The notes below the pieces were generated by a model. It did no database searches. It had not been told where the DNA came from and saw nothing but the letters and a program-made list of their open reading frames with translations. From a virus, in the IMG/VR virus record IMGVR_UViG_3300028840_002524, positions 52,196 to 116,195 of that record: a stretch of DNA of 64,000 bases; one strand, given 5' to 3'. Of this stretch, positions 56,638 to 63,843 are shown in pieces. Positions within the stretch are counted from its first letter, which is position 1. The number at the start of each line of letters is the position of its first letter. A program made the position numbers and the translations under genes.

Positions 56638-57198
56638 ATGAGCGACGCCACGACCGACACCAAGCCCGGCAAGGTCAACGAGGGAGACCGGTTCTTCTAC
56701 CTGGGAGGCGCGGGCCACGAGCCCCAAGCCTACTATGTGAGCGAAGTGCACGTCTGGAAGGACGGCTACCGCGAGATCACCCTCGACACCCTCGAACACG
56801 TCAACGCCTCCGGGAACTATGTCTTCCCGGACACAGACGCCTATTGCTGCGGGGAACTCGAAGAGCGCGACTTCGAGCCCGGCGGGAGCTCCCACCCGAA
56901 CGGGGAGGCTCCCAAGGGGCTCAAGAAGGTGACGCGCTCCTTCGACAAGAAGGGCGAGTTCCAGGGCCTTGCGGGGGGCGGAGCGGCTTTCAAGAAGTCA
57001 CCCACCCACGCGACCCATCCCGAGGGCGGCCCCCTCTGCGGCGCAAAACTCTCCCACAAGCACACCAAGGCCGAGGGCCGCTGGAACCCTTGGGACAAGC
57101 AACGCTGCCCCGAGGAGACCACGGAGACGGCCTGGGTGCCCTCCTACGCCCCGGTGACCTGCAAGAAATGTCTCAAGGCCCTGGAAAAGGCCGAATAA
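56638..57198 (+). CDS. hypothetical protein with Cys cluster, 186 aa
   Basis: Short leader with AAAGGA before ATG 56638. Starts with an acidic helix and a strand-rich core (RFFYLGGAGHEPQAYYVSEVHVW), then a low-complexity basic/Gly region, and a C-terminal Cys set (PLCGAKLSHK ... RCPEE ... VTCKKCLKALE) that could bind zinc. No family recognised. First gene of a four-gene cassette. Confidence 0.6.
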   Translation: MSDATTDTKPGKVNEGDRFFYLGGAGHEPQAYYVSEVHVWKDGYREITLDTLEHVNASGNYVFPDTDAYCCGELEERDFEPGGSSHPNGEAPKGLKKVTRSFDKKGEFQGLAGGGAAFKKSPTHATHPEGGPLCGAKLSHKHTKAEGRWNPWDKQRCPEETTETAWVPSYAPVTCKKCLKALEKAE

Positions 57199-57213
57199 CC
57201 GACGGAGGACGAA

Positions 57214-57522
57214 ATGACGACTGTGACAGTGGAACACACGAACGACAACATGCTCGCCGAGAAGGTCGCGGTGGCCTTTGCCGTCTGCCTCAAGAGCGAC
57301 ATGGGGGAGGACAACCTCCGCGAGGTGGTGCGCAGGAACGCGACCGAGGAATACCTCGGGAGCTGCGCCACCCACGACTTCCTCGACGCCAACATGGTGA
57401 TGGCCGACGTGCTCACCAGGATGTTCGGGTTCGAGGACGATCTCGGAAACGATTGCTACGTGGGCCTCTGGAATGCGGCCTGGGACATGGCGAAGGACGC
57501 CAAGTTCTACTTGAAGGGATAG
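57214..57522 (+). CDS. hypothetical protein, 102 aa
   Basis: GGAGGA before ATG 57214. Acidic, helical (DNMLAEKVAVAFAVCLKSD ... ATHDFLDANMVMADVLTRMFG). No motif recognised. Confidence 0.55.
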   Translation: MTTVTVEHTNDNMLAEKVAVAFAVCLKSDMGEDNLREVVRRNATEEYLGSCATHDFLDANMVMADVLTRMFGFEDDLGNDCYVGLWNAAWDMAKDAKFYLKG

Positions 57523-57556
57523 AAAGCGGCGCTGGCGGCCGCGAAAGGAGAACAGG

Positions 57557-57850
57557 ATGGGACACACACGAGCCATCGAGATGAGGCGCTACGCGGGCAA
57601 CGAGGACGGCCTGCGGTGGCACCTGGGCCACAACCACTACCCCCCGGTGAGCACGGACTTCATCCCGGCGGCCAAGGAGGCCATTGTCCGGGCGAATGAC
57701 GACGACTGGGCGAGCGAGATCACCCTCCCGAACGGACGCACCGCGACCGTCGAGGAAGTGGTGAACACCCTGCACCTGGACGCTTTCCTCGGCCCCGAAG
57801 CCCAGGATTGCGAGGACGACATACCCTTCGGGGATCCGATCATCGGCTGA
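57557..57850 (+). CDS. hypothetical protein, 97 aa
   Basis: AAAGGAG before ATG 57557. Contains LRWHLGHNHYPPVSTDF and a Pro-Asn-Gly-Arg-Thr turn; ends acidic. Not recognised; part of cassette 6. Confidence 0.55.
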   Translation: MGHTRAIEMRRYAGNEDGLRWHLGHNHYPPVSTDFIPAAKEAIVRANDDDWASEITLPNGRTATVEEVVNTLHLDAFLGPEAQDCEDDIPFGDPIIG

Positions 57851-57889
57851 GAGCGTAGGCGCCTACGGGCCCGACTTGGAGACACTGCA

Positions 57890-58654
57890 ATGCTGACCGC
57901 ACGACGCACCACGATCCACGGCCTCCTCAAGCGTTCCACCACCTTCGAGGAGAACGGCGAAACCATCCGCCTCACGGCCACCGTGAAGCTCTCCCACATC
58001 GAGGGGAACAAGAAGCCCCACCTGTCCGTGACCGGGGAGACCCGCATCGTCCACGAGCCGGGATACGCCGGGAGCATCGAGGCGTGCGGGTGTCTGCACG
58101 ACCTGATCCGGGAGCACCTCCCCGAGGTCGCCGAGTTCATTACCTTCCACCTGTGGGACGGCCTCCCCATGCACTACGAGGCCAACGCGCTCTACTGGCA
58201 CGCGCTCCTGCATGGCACCTCCGAGTTCGGGGATTGCCGCAACGCCCTCAACAACGACCTCGACTACACGGACCCAATGAACCCTCGCAGGATGACGGAC
58301 CGCGAGTGTCGCCAGCGCGTGCGCGACATCCTCAAGAGCCACGTGGGGTTCGGCCTGTCCGACAAGGACACGGCCCGCAAGCTCCTCACCAAGGACCGCG
58401 AGGAGTTCATCTCGTGGCTCAAGGAGCGCGGCCCGGACATCTTCGCCAAGTTCGACGCGGCCGTGGTCCGCATCTGGGCGGGAGGGATGCCCCCGCTCCG
58501 GGATTACAAGTGCCTGGAGTGCAAGCACACCTGGACGGCCGCCGTCGAGCACGTCGGGTGCACCCGGGCCCTCACGAGCGAGCGCAGGCCGAATTGCCCC
58601 GAGTGCAACTCCATGGCCTCCTCCGCAAGCCCGTTCTACGTCAAAAAAGATTAA
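57890..58654 (+). CDS. hypothetical protein with C-terminal zinc ribbon, 254 aa
   Basis: No strong SD (GGAGACACTGCA lies before ATG 57890). The N-terminal half is strand/helix mixed (RTTIHGLLKRSTTFEENGETI); the middle has helices with Arg pairs (RECRQRVRDILKSHVG); the C-terminal 45 residues have Cys pairs (YKCLECKHTW ... RRPNCPECNS). Ends 7 bases before the -35 of promoter 7. Unknown function. Confidence 0.55.
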   Translation: MLTARRTTIHGLLKRSTTFEENGETIRLTATVKLSHIEGNKKPHLSVTGETRIVHEPGYAGSIEACGCLHDLIREHLPEVAEFITFHLWDGLPMHYEANALYWHALLHGTSEFGDCRNALNNDLDYTDPMNPRRMTDRECRQRVRDILKSHVGFGLSDKDTARKLLTKDREEFISWLKERGPDIFAKFDAAVVRIWAGGMPPLRDYKCLECKHTWTAAVEHVGCTRALTSERRPNCPECNSMASSASPFYVKKD

Positions 58655-58661
58655 ATAGCGG

Positions 58662-58690
58662 TTGAAAAGCGGATCATGACACCCTATAAT
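58662..58690 (+). promoter_or_regulatory. repeated early promoter 7
   Basis: TTGAAA (58662-58667), 17 bp, TATAAT (58685-58690). The downstream AGACGGG element is changed to AGATGAG. The leader ends CTGGAGGAACC. Confidence 0.85.
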
Positions 58691-58731
58691 ATAAATAGAT
58701 GAGGAACGCAACACAACCGACTGGAGGAACC

Positions 58732-59664
58732 ATGGACTACGAGAACGACATCCCGACCGAGACGGCCTTGGAGGCCCACAGGGGAACGAGCTTCACCCCC
58801 GAGAAGCGGGCCGAGCAGGAGCGTGCCGGGTACGCGGACACCCTCCGCTCCGACCGCGAGAACCTCATGAAGCACGCCGACACGGAGGAGAAGCGGGCGC
58901 TCCTGGAGGAGCTCTTCGCGGCCTACCGCACCGGCTACCGGGAAAAGACGCTCGCCCACCTGCGCTCCCGCGCCGGGATCATGTCGAGCATGATCACCGG
59001 CCCTTCGAACTTCCCCACGCGCCGCATGGAGAAGAAGAACGACACCGCGCACCGGCGGTTGGAGGAGCTGATCGAGTACCGCGAGAAACAACTCGACAAG
59101 ATGCGCCGGGCCATGCACCCGGAGCAGGCCCCGATCCGCTCGGAGGATTCCGACGCGGTGACCAAGCTCAAGGCCAAGATCGCCAAGCTTGAGGCCGCCC
59201 AGGAGCAGTACAAGGCAATCAACAAGGCCGTCCGGAAGCACAAGAAAGCGGGCACCGAGGCCCAGGTGGCGGCCCTCATGGAACTCGGACTCTCCGAGGC
59301 CACGGCCCACAAGACCCTGGAGCCCGACTTCGCGGGCCGGGCGGGAATCCCCTCCTACGTTCTCACGAACAACAACGCCAACATCCGACGCCTCAAGAAG
59401 CGGGTCCCCCAGGTGGAGGCCCTCCAGGAGGCCAAGCCCTCCGAGGAGGAGGGGACGGAGGCCACCTTCGAGGACGCCCCCCAGGACAACCGGGTTCGCC
59501 TCTACTTCCCCGGAAAGCCCGACGCCTCGGTCCGGTCCCACCTCAAGCGCAACGGGTTCAGGTGGGCGCCCTCCCTCGGGTGTTGGCAGGCTTACCGGAA
59601 CGCTCGCACCATCGAGACGGCCCGCAACGCGGCCGGGCTCGAAGCGGCGTCGCCAGCGACCTAA
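58732..59664 (+). CDS. helical protein with C-terminal nucleic-acid-type fold
   Basis: 310 residues, GGAGGA before ATG 58732. Long helical coiled-coil parts (LLEELFAAYRTGYREKTLAHL, MEKKNDTAHRRLEELIEYREK, KLKAKIAKLEAAQEQY) and a final domain NRVRLYFPGKPDASVRSHLK followed by GFRWAPSLGCWQAY, like small domains of phage and plasmid proteins of unknown role. SSMITGPSNFP is a distinctive segment of the first part. Only gene of cassette 7. Confidence 0.6.
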   Translation: MDYENDIPTETALEAHRGTSFTPEKRAEQERAGYADTLRSDRENLMKHADTEEKRALLEELFAAYRTGYREKTLAHLRSRAGIMSSMITGPSNFPTRRMEKKNDTAHRRLEELIEYREKQLDKMRRAMHPEQAPIRSEDSDAVTKLKAKIAKLEAAQEQYKAINKAVRKHKKAGTEAQVAALMELGLSEATAHKTLEPDFAGRAGIPSYVLTNNNANIRRLKKRVPQVEALQEAKPSEEEGTEATFEDAPQDNRVRLYFPGKPDASVRSHLKRNGFRWAPSLGCWQAYRNARTIETARNAAGLEAASPAT

Positions 59665-59681
59665 AAAACTTTGAATTTCGC

Positions 59682-59710
59682 TTGAAAAGCGGACCGTGAC
59701 ACGCCATAAT
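59682..59710 (+). promoter_or_regulatory. repeated early promoter 8
   Basis: TTGAAA (59682-59687), 17 bp with CCGTGACACG, CATAAT (59705-59710), then ACTAATAGACGGG. AT-rich block AAAAAACTTTGAATTTCG upstream. Confidence 0.85.
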
Positions 59711-59759
59711 ACTAATAGACGGGTAACGCAACCGACCGACTCTCACGAAAGGGGGAACC

Positions 59760-60065
59760 ATGGCGACCACGGAAACCAAGGCGGCCAAGACGGTCACGGG
59801 ACCTGAGTGCCCGGCTTGCTCGGGCAAGCGGCATCACCCTCACCCCAAGCACGCCCAGGTGTTCACCTGCGCCCGGTGCGGCGCCCTTCACGGAACGTGC
59901 TACAAGGGCGATTCCTACGCTCTTGTCCTCCCCTACTGGCACGAGGGCGAGGAGAACCCCGAGGACACGCGCTACTTCGACCTTGAGGTCCTGGGAAGCG
60001 CCGGGGTCGAGCGGAGGCACGGGTGGTATCACACCAAAACCAAACGCATCACCCAGACGGGTTAG
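59760..60065 (+). CDS. zinc-ribbon protein of early cassette 8
   Basis: 101 residues, GGGGGAACC SD. Cys/His pattern ECPACSGKRHHPHPKHA and FTCARCGALHGTC, then strands (YFDLEVLGSAGVERRHGWY). Likely zinc-binding; role unknown. Confidence 0.6.
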   Translation: MATTETKAAKTVTGPECPACSGKRHHPHPKHAQVFTCARCGALHGTCYKGDSYALVLPYWHEGEENPEDTRYFDLEVLGSAGVERRHGWYHTKTKRITQTG

Positions 60066-60082
60066 GGCCCCACACGGGGCCC
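60065..60082 (+). promoter_or_regulatory. junction hairpin in cassette 8
   Basis: GGGCCCC-ACAC-GGGGCCC, followed by a second stem CCCTCC-ATCAC-GGAGGG that can hide the SD of the next gene. Confidence 0.55.
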
Positions 60083-60103
60083 TCCATCACGGAGGGCGAA
60101 ACA

Positions 60104-60325
60104 ATGTTGAACTTGCACGAGCACGAGGACGCTAAGGGAATGAAAAAGGTGTGGCTGGAGCACGCGGCCCCCATGGCGACGTGCCGGGGGCGCGGCGGCC
60201 GGGATGACACCATGCGCGAGCCCGCGTTCCAGGACGCGGCCGGAAGGATCTTCGAGGTCGGCCGGGACGGCCGCCTCACGGAGACCACCCACCTCCTCGG
60301 AATGTGGGTGAAGCCCCGGGAATAG
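60104..60325 (+). CDS. small hypothetical protein, 73 aa
   Basis: GGAGGGCGAAACA before ATG 60104. Contains HEHEDAKGMKKVWLEHAAP and Arg/Gly-rich CRGRGGRDD. Not recognised. Ends just before the tRNA-Leu gene. Confidence 0.5.
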   Translation: MLNLHEHEDAKGMKKVWLEHAAPMATCRGRGGRDDTMREPAFQDAAGRIFEVGRDGRLTETTHLLGMWVKPRE

Positions 60326-60340
60326 GCCCGGGACCACGCT

Positions 60341-60432
60341 GCCGGTGTGGCGCAATAGGCAGACGCAGCCCCTTAGAAGGGTGGGTTCCCCCTCGGAATC
60401 ACATGCGGGTTCGAGTCCCGCCACCGGCACCA
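60341..60432 (+). tRNA. tRNA-Leu (anticodon UAG)
   Basis: 92 bases. Acceptor GCCGGTG/CACCGGC with ACCA encoded, D arm around GGCGCAATAGGCAGACGC, anticodon loop CTTAGAA with TAG at 60374-60376, a long variable arm as in tRNA-Leu, and T arm GCGGG-TTCGAGT-CCCGC. Reads CUA and perhaps other CUN codons. It is in cassette 8 and would come from promoter 8. Confidence 0.9.
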
Positions 60433-60454
60433 AATCTAACGACGGGAGGCAATC

Positions 60455-60946
60455 ATGACGGTGAAGCTGAATATGTTCCACAGGGAGCTCACGCGGACGG
60501 TCGAGGGCCGTAACCGGGTGAAGCGTGCCCGCACGGAGGAGGCCGAGATTGGGTGCTCCGAGGTGATCTTCGAGGTACCGACCGCGCACCCCAAGGTGAC
60601 GGTCCTGGTGTACACGTCGTACGACCCCAAGGCCCGGGGCCTCAAGGCCGACGGCGAGGACGCCGTGAAGTTCGTGGTGAAGTACGAGGGCCGCGAGAAG
60701 AACCGGTTCGTCGGGAACCTCAAGAAGGTTCATCGCCAGCGCCTCGACGGCAACGGGGGCACAGAGCGATTCTACGAGCGCGTGGTGCAGGAAGTGGCGA
60801 CCTTGGCCGCCATGGCCGTCCCGATCCGGAAGTGCCGGTGCGGCTCGATCCTCGTTCCCAGATGGGCCAAGAAAAAGGCCAAGTGGTTCCTCGGGTGCCT
60901 GGACCTCTGCGGCCATTCCATGGACATCGACATCGAGGAGGCGTGA
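60455..60946 (+). CDS. hypothetical protein, 163 aa
   Basis: GGGAGG before ATG 60455. Basic and strand-rich (VTVLVYTSYDPKARG, VKFVVKYEGREK) with a final Cys/His cluster (RKCRCGSILV ... LGCLDLCGH). Possible zinc-binding. The stop is shared with the next start (TGATG). Confidence 0.55.
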   Translation: MTVKLNMFHRELTRTVEGRNRVKRARTEEAEIGCSEVIFEVPTAHPKVTVLVYTSYDPKARGLKADGEDAVKFVVKYEGREKNRFVGNLKKVHRQRLDGNGGTERFYERVVQEVATLAAMAVPIRKCRCGSILVPRWAKKKAKWFLGCLDLCGHSMDIDIEEA

Positions 60947-61191
60947 TGAACAACGACTGCCACGGGGATTTCTTCAAGGCGTACGGCACGTGGTACTACC
61001 GGTGCATCGGCGATGGCCGCGTGGTGAAGGACCTGGGCCCGGACGCGGCGGCCTGTCCTCTCTGCAAGCGGCCGATCCGCGCCGACAACGTGGGCGAGGT
61101 CGAGGTCCATACCCGGGTGGTGCGCGAGGTCACGTTCCAGTCTGGTACCAACAAGGTAACCTTCGACCTGAGCAACGCCGTGGAGGCTTGA
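60946..61191 (+). CDS. small zinc-type protein, 81 aa
   Basis: ATG 60946 overlaps the upstream stop. Cys at CHGDFF, YRCIGDG and ACPLCKRPI; strands in the second half (VVREVTFQSGTNKVTFDL). Not recognised. The stop lies inside the next promoter. Confidence 0.55.
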   Translation: MNNDCHGDFFKAYGTWYYRCIGDGRVVKDLGPDAAACPLCKRPIRADNVGEVEVHTRVVREVTFQSGTNKVTFDLSNAVEA

Positions 61192-61216
61192 CCCTTTCGG
61201 AAGTGGGGCATAGACT
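61188..61216 (+). promoter_or_regulatory. promoter for 61223 gene
   Basis: TTGACC (61188-61193), 17 bp, TAGACT (61211-61216). The ATG follows after 6 bases, the same spacing as at the glycosylase gene, so a leaderless transcript is expected. Confidence 0.6.
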
Positions 61217-61222
61217 GAGTGC

Positions 61223-61489
61223 ATGGGCGACCTACAGGACAACCCGGCGGGCATCAAACCGCTGCCCTTCCCATCCGCCTCGGGCACCTACCGCGTGCCG
61301 ATCCACGACCTCGTGAGCGACGGCCACGCCAAGCAGGTAGCCCCCGGAGTCTGGGAGATCCTCACAGAGGTCGAGGTTGTCGTGGAGGAGGGGCTTCCCC
61401 TGGTCATGGACGTGGGATCTCGGTGGGCCACCATCGACCACGTTTTCAACCAGACATTCCAGAACCTTCGCCTGCAACTCTTCAACTAA
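61223..61489 (+). CDS. hypothetical protein, 88 aa
   Basis: No SD; start at the likely transcription start. Strand-rich (GTYRVPIHDLV, ILTEVEVVVEEGLPLVMDVG). No family recognised. Confidence 0.55.
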   Translation: MGDLQDNPAGIKPLPFPSASGTYRVPIHDLVSDGHAKQVAPGVWEILTEVEVVVEEGLPLVMDVGSRWATIDHVFNQTFQNLRLQLFN

Positions 61490-61513
61490 CCCCACCACCG
61501 GCCCCTTTTTCTT

Positions 61514-61542
61514 TTGACAAGCGGGCCATGATAGTATAAACT
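61514..61542 (+). promoter_or_regulatory. promoter for 61566 gene
   Basis: TTGACA (61514-61519), 17 bp, TAAACT (61537-61542); TATAAA 2 bases earlier is an alternative -10. The spacer has CATGATAGTA. Confidence 0.75.
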
Positions 61543-61565
61543 TTGGACGTTTCAGGTGGGGCGTC

Positions 61566-63056
61566 ATGACTCAAGAACACCATCCCCGTTCGCTGCTCAT
61601 GGACTTCTACGCGGCCGTCGGGATGCAATTCGAGCACATTGACCCGGAGGACGCTGCATTGGTGTTCGCACGCGACGCCAGCGCCCTCGGGACCGTCGTG
61701 ATCGACCCCAACCTCGCCAAGGAGGCCCGCAGAGTCCGGAACCTGTCCATAGGCTCCCTCTACGACGCCCTCCTGCGGGATGTTCCCTTCGTGCTCGCGG
61801 CCGAGGTGCGCCATATCTACGACGAGGGGAAGCTCAAGCCCTCACGGTCCAAGTTCTTCTCGAACAACTTCGGACCCCTCGGCACGAAGTGGTTTTTCGT
61901 GTACGACGCGATCTACAGGCACGCGGGCACCGGCCTCGATTGCGAACCCGTGGCACCGGATTCGCCCCTTGACCGGCAACACCCCGGATACCTCCAGTCA
62001 TACATCGCGGCAATGACCGCATCGCGTGAGACCGGCCTCCCCTTCGAGGACGTGGCCGTGGCCGTGTTCGACAAGAGCGCCGGGGCGCAGTGGCATGGTC
62101 AATTCGGCGGTGCGCCGTGGCTGGAGATCGCTCGTGCGTTCAAGGCCCTTATTGAGGCGCCGGGGGAGGCGGGCGTAATCTCGGCCGTCGATCACATCGT
62201 GAGCCTGGAGCACAACACATCCACGCTGTTCACCAAGTGCGCTCACTGGGCTATCTCGGGCCGGTTCGAGTGGATAAAGGACATGCTCGACGTGAAGTTC
62301 TCGGCCTCATCGCCCCTCGCATTCCTGGGGCTGTGCACCGAGACCGTGCGCGAGACATATCTGGCCGTGGAGAAGAGCAGGCTACCCTACACGGGAGAGC
62401 GCCGGGCCATCACGGATGAATACAAGCCCGTCCCCCCAAACTGGGGCCCTGTCGCGTCGGTGGGTGAGGGGGATATACTCACCCTCCGGTACGGGGGCGC
62501 CGAGCGGGCTTTCAAGGTACACGCGGTGCTCGACTGGGATGACGATTTCTATTCCTTCCTCCTCGGGTCGGAAGGGTGGGCAGACCACAAGGGCGTCGGC
62601 CCGGGTGGCGAGCCCGTCGTGATTTCCACGTTCGCCATGACGGCCGAGGAGGTTGTGGAACGGTTCGTCTCCCTCCAGGAGGCGAGCGCCATGGAAAAGG
62701 CCCGACGGGTGGCCTCGAAGTTCTGCTCCGACCTCCACGGGCTCCTAACCGGGATCATCGCAATGGACAAACCCATGCTCAGCATGGGGAGCGTCCAGGT
62801 GTCCGGGCCCGCGTCCGTAGCCCTGCGGTTCCGGATCAAAGGCCCGAAAGGGTCCAATTTCAGGATCTATATCCTCTTCACAGCGGAGGAGGTCAGCGTT
62901 CGGTGGAGTACCGCGAAGCACGCCTCGAACGACCCCACCAAGGAGGAGCTGTTCGAGGATATTCCTATCGCGCAGGTGAGCGAGGCCGACTTTCTGAACG
63001 ACTTCGGACGCAGGCTCCTCGGCAAGGCTGTCGAGGCGCTGGCGACAAGCGAGTGA
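61566..63056 (+). CDS. hypothetical protein, 496 aa
   Basis: GGTGGGG before ATG 61566. Mixed alpha/beta; no membrane segment. Segments include HPRSLLMDFYAAVGMQFEHI, YIAAMTASRETGLPFEDVAV and RFRIKGPKGSNFRIYILF. No motif recognised. It has its own promoter and is followed closely by two more genes, probably one unit. Confidence 0.6.
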   Translation: MTQEHHPRSLLMDFYAAVGMQFEHIDPEDAALVFARDASALGTVVIDPNLAKEARRVRNLSIGSLYDALLRDVPFVLAAEVRHIYDEGKLKPSRSKFFSNNFGPLGTKWFFVYDAIYRHAGTGLDCEPVAPDSPLDRQHPGYLQSYIAAMTASRETGLPFEDVAVAVFDKSAGAQWHGQFGGAPWLEIARAFKALIEAPGEAGVISAVDHIVSLEHNTSTLFTKCAHWAISGRFEWIKDMLDVKFSASSPLAFLGLCTETVRETYLAVEKSRLPYTGERRAITDEYKPVPPNWGPVASVGEGDILTLRYGGAERAFKVHAVLDWDDDFYSFLLGSEGWADHKGVGPGGEPVVISTFAMTAEEVVERFVSLQEASAMEKARRVASKFCSDLHGLLTGIIAMDKPMLSMGSVQVSGPASVALRFRIKGPKGSNFRIYILFTAEEVSVRWSTAKHASNDPTKEELFEDIPIAQVSEADFLNDFGRRLLGKAVEALATSE

Positions 63057-63063
63057 GGTACCA

Positions 63064-63843
63064 ATGGCAGACAAACGAGGCAAGAAGATCAACAAGCTCG
63101 AAAACGAGCTCATGGCCCGCAAGAAGGAGGCGCTCTCGTGGAAGGAGCAGCGGGTCAAAATGAAGAGCAAGATCGACTCCCTCGCGGCCGAGTCGGCCAA
63201 GCGGATGCTGTATCTCCAGGAGATTCACCGGGCCACGACGGGCAAGGAGGTGGAGGAGAAGGACATGAACGACGCCTCCGCCATCATGACCAGCATCACC
63301 CTGGGCCTCACCCACGTGCAGACCGAGCTCATCCGCCTCACCAAGGCGTCCGAAACCACCCTCTTCTCCAGCGAGATGGAGGACCTGGAGTGCTCGTGCC
63401 TCCGGTGCATGGGCCCCGAGGACCCCATCAAAGAGAAGCCCAAGAGCCCGGAGGAGATCGCCGAGCGCGAGCAGCGTTTGGAGGCCCTCTGCCGGGTCCA
63501 GAAGATAGCGAAGGGCGTCGTGCCCCGCTGCCCCATGTTCCGTTCACAGGAAACGCTCAAGGAGGAAGCGACAGATGACGATCCGCAGCGCGAAGGATTC
63601 CACGCCCCAGGAGTCCAAGGAGGAAACATCCCCAGAATCGGGTCCCACGTACGGGCAGCTCCAAGCGCAGGTGGCCCAACTGGAGCAGGCGCTCCAGACA
63701 GCAGCCCAGGGGGCGGCGCAGGCGCGGACGCACATGCAGATGGCGGAGAAGGAGGCGGAGACGATCAAGAGCCGGGTGTCGAGGGAGAAAAGGAAGATCC
63801 TCGACCGGGTGACGGTCCTGGAGGCGAGGCTCAAGGAGACTGA
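63064..63843 (+). CDS. hypothetical coiled-coil protein, 3' end uncertain
   Basis: 259 residues by open frame. N-terminal 60 residues are highly charged and helical (KINKLENELMARKKEALSWKEQ), then RLTKASETTLFSSEMEDLECSCLRC (Cys cluster), then helices. The last 85-90 residues are Gly/Pro/Asp-rich and overlap the next gene by 269 bases; that part looks like out-of-frame sequence, so the real end may be near 63575 after a frameshift or sequence error. Function unknown. Confidence 0.5.
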   Translation: MADKRGKKINKLENELMARKKEALSWKEQRVKMKSKIDSLAAESAKRMLYLQEIHRATTGKEVEEKDMNDASAIMTSITLGLTHVQTELIRLTKASETTLFSSEMEDLECSCLRCMGPEDPIKEKPKSPEEIAEREQRLEALCRVQKIAKGVVPRCPMFRSQETLKEEATDDDPQREGFHAPGVQGGNIPRIGSHVRAAPSAGGPTGAGAPDSSPGGGAGADAHADGGEGGGDDQEPGVEGEKEDPRPGDGPGGEAQGD

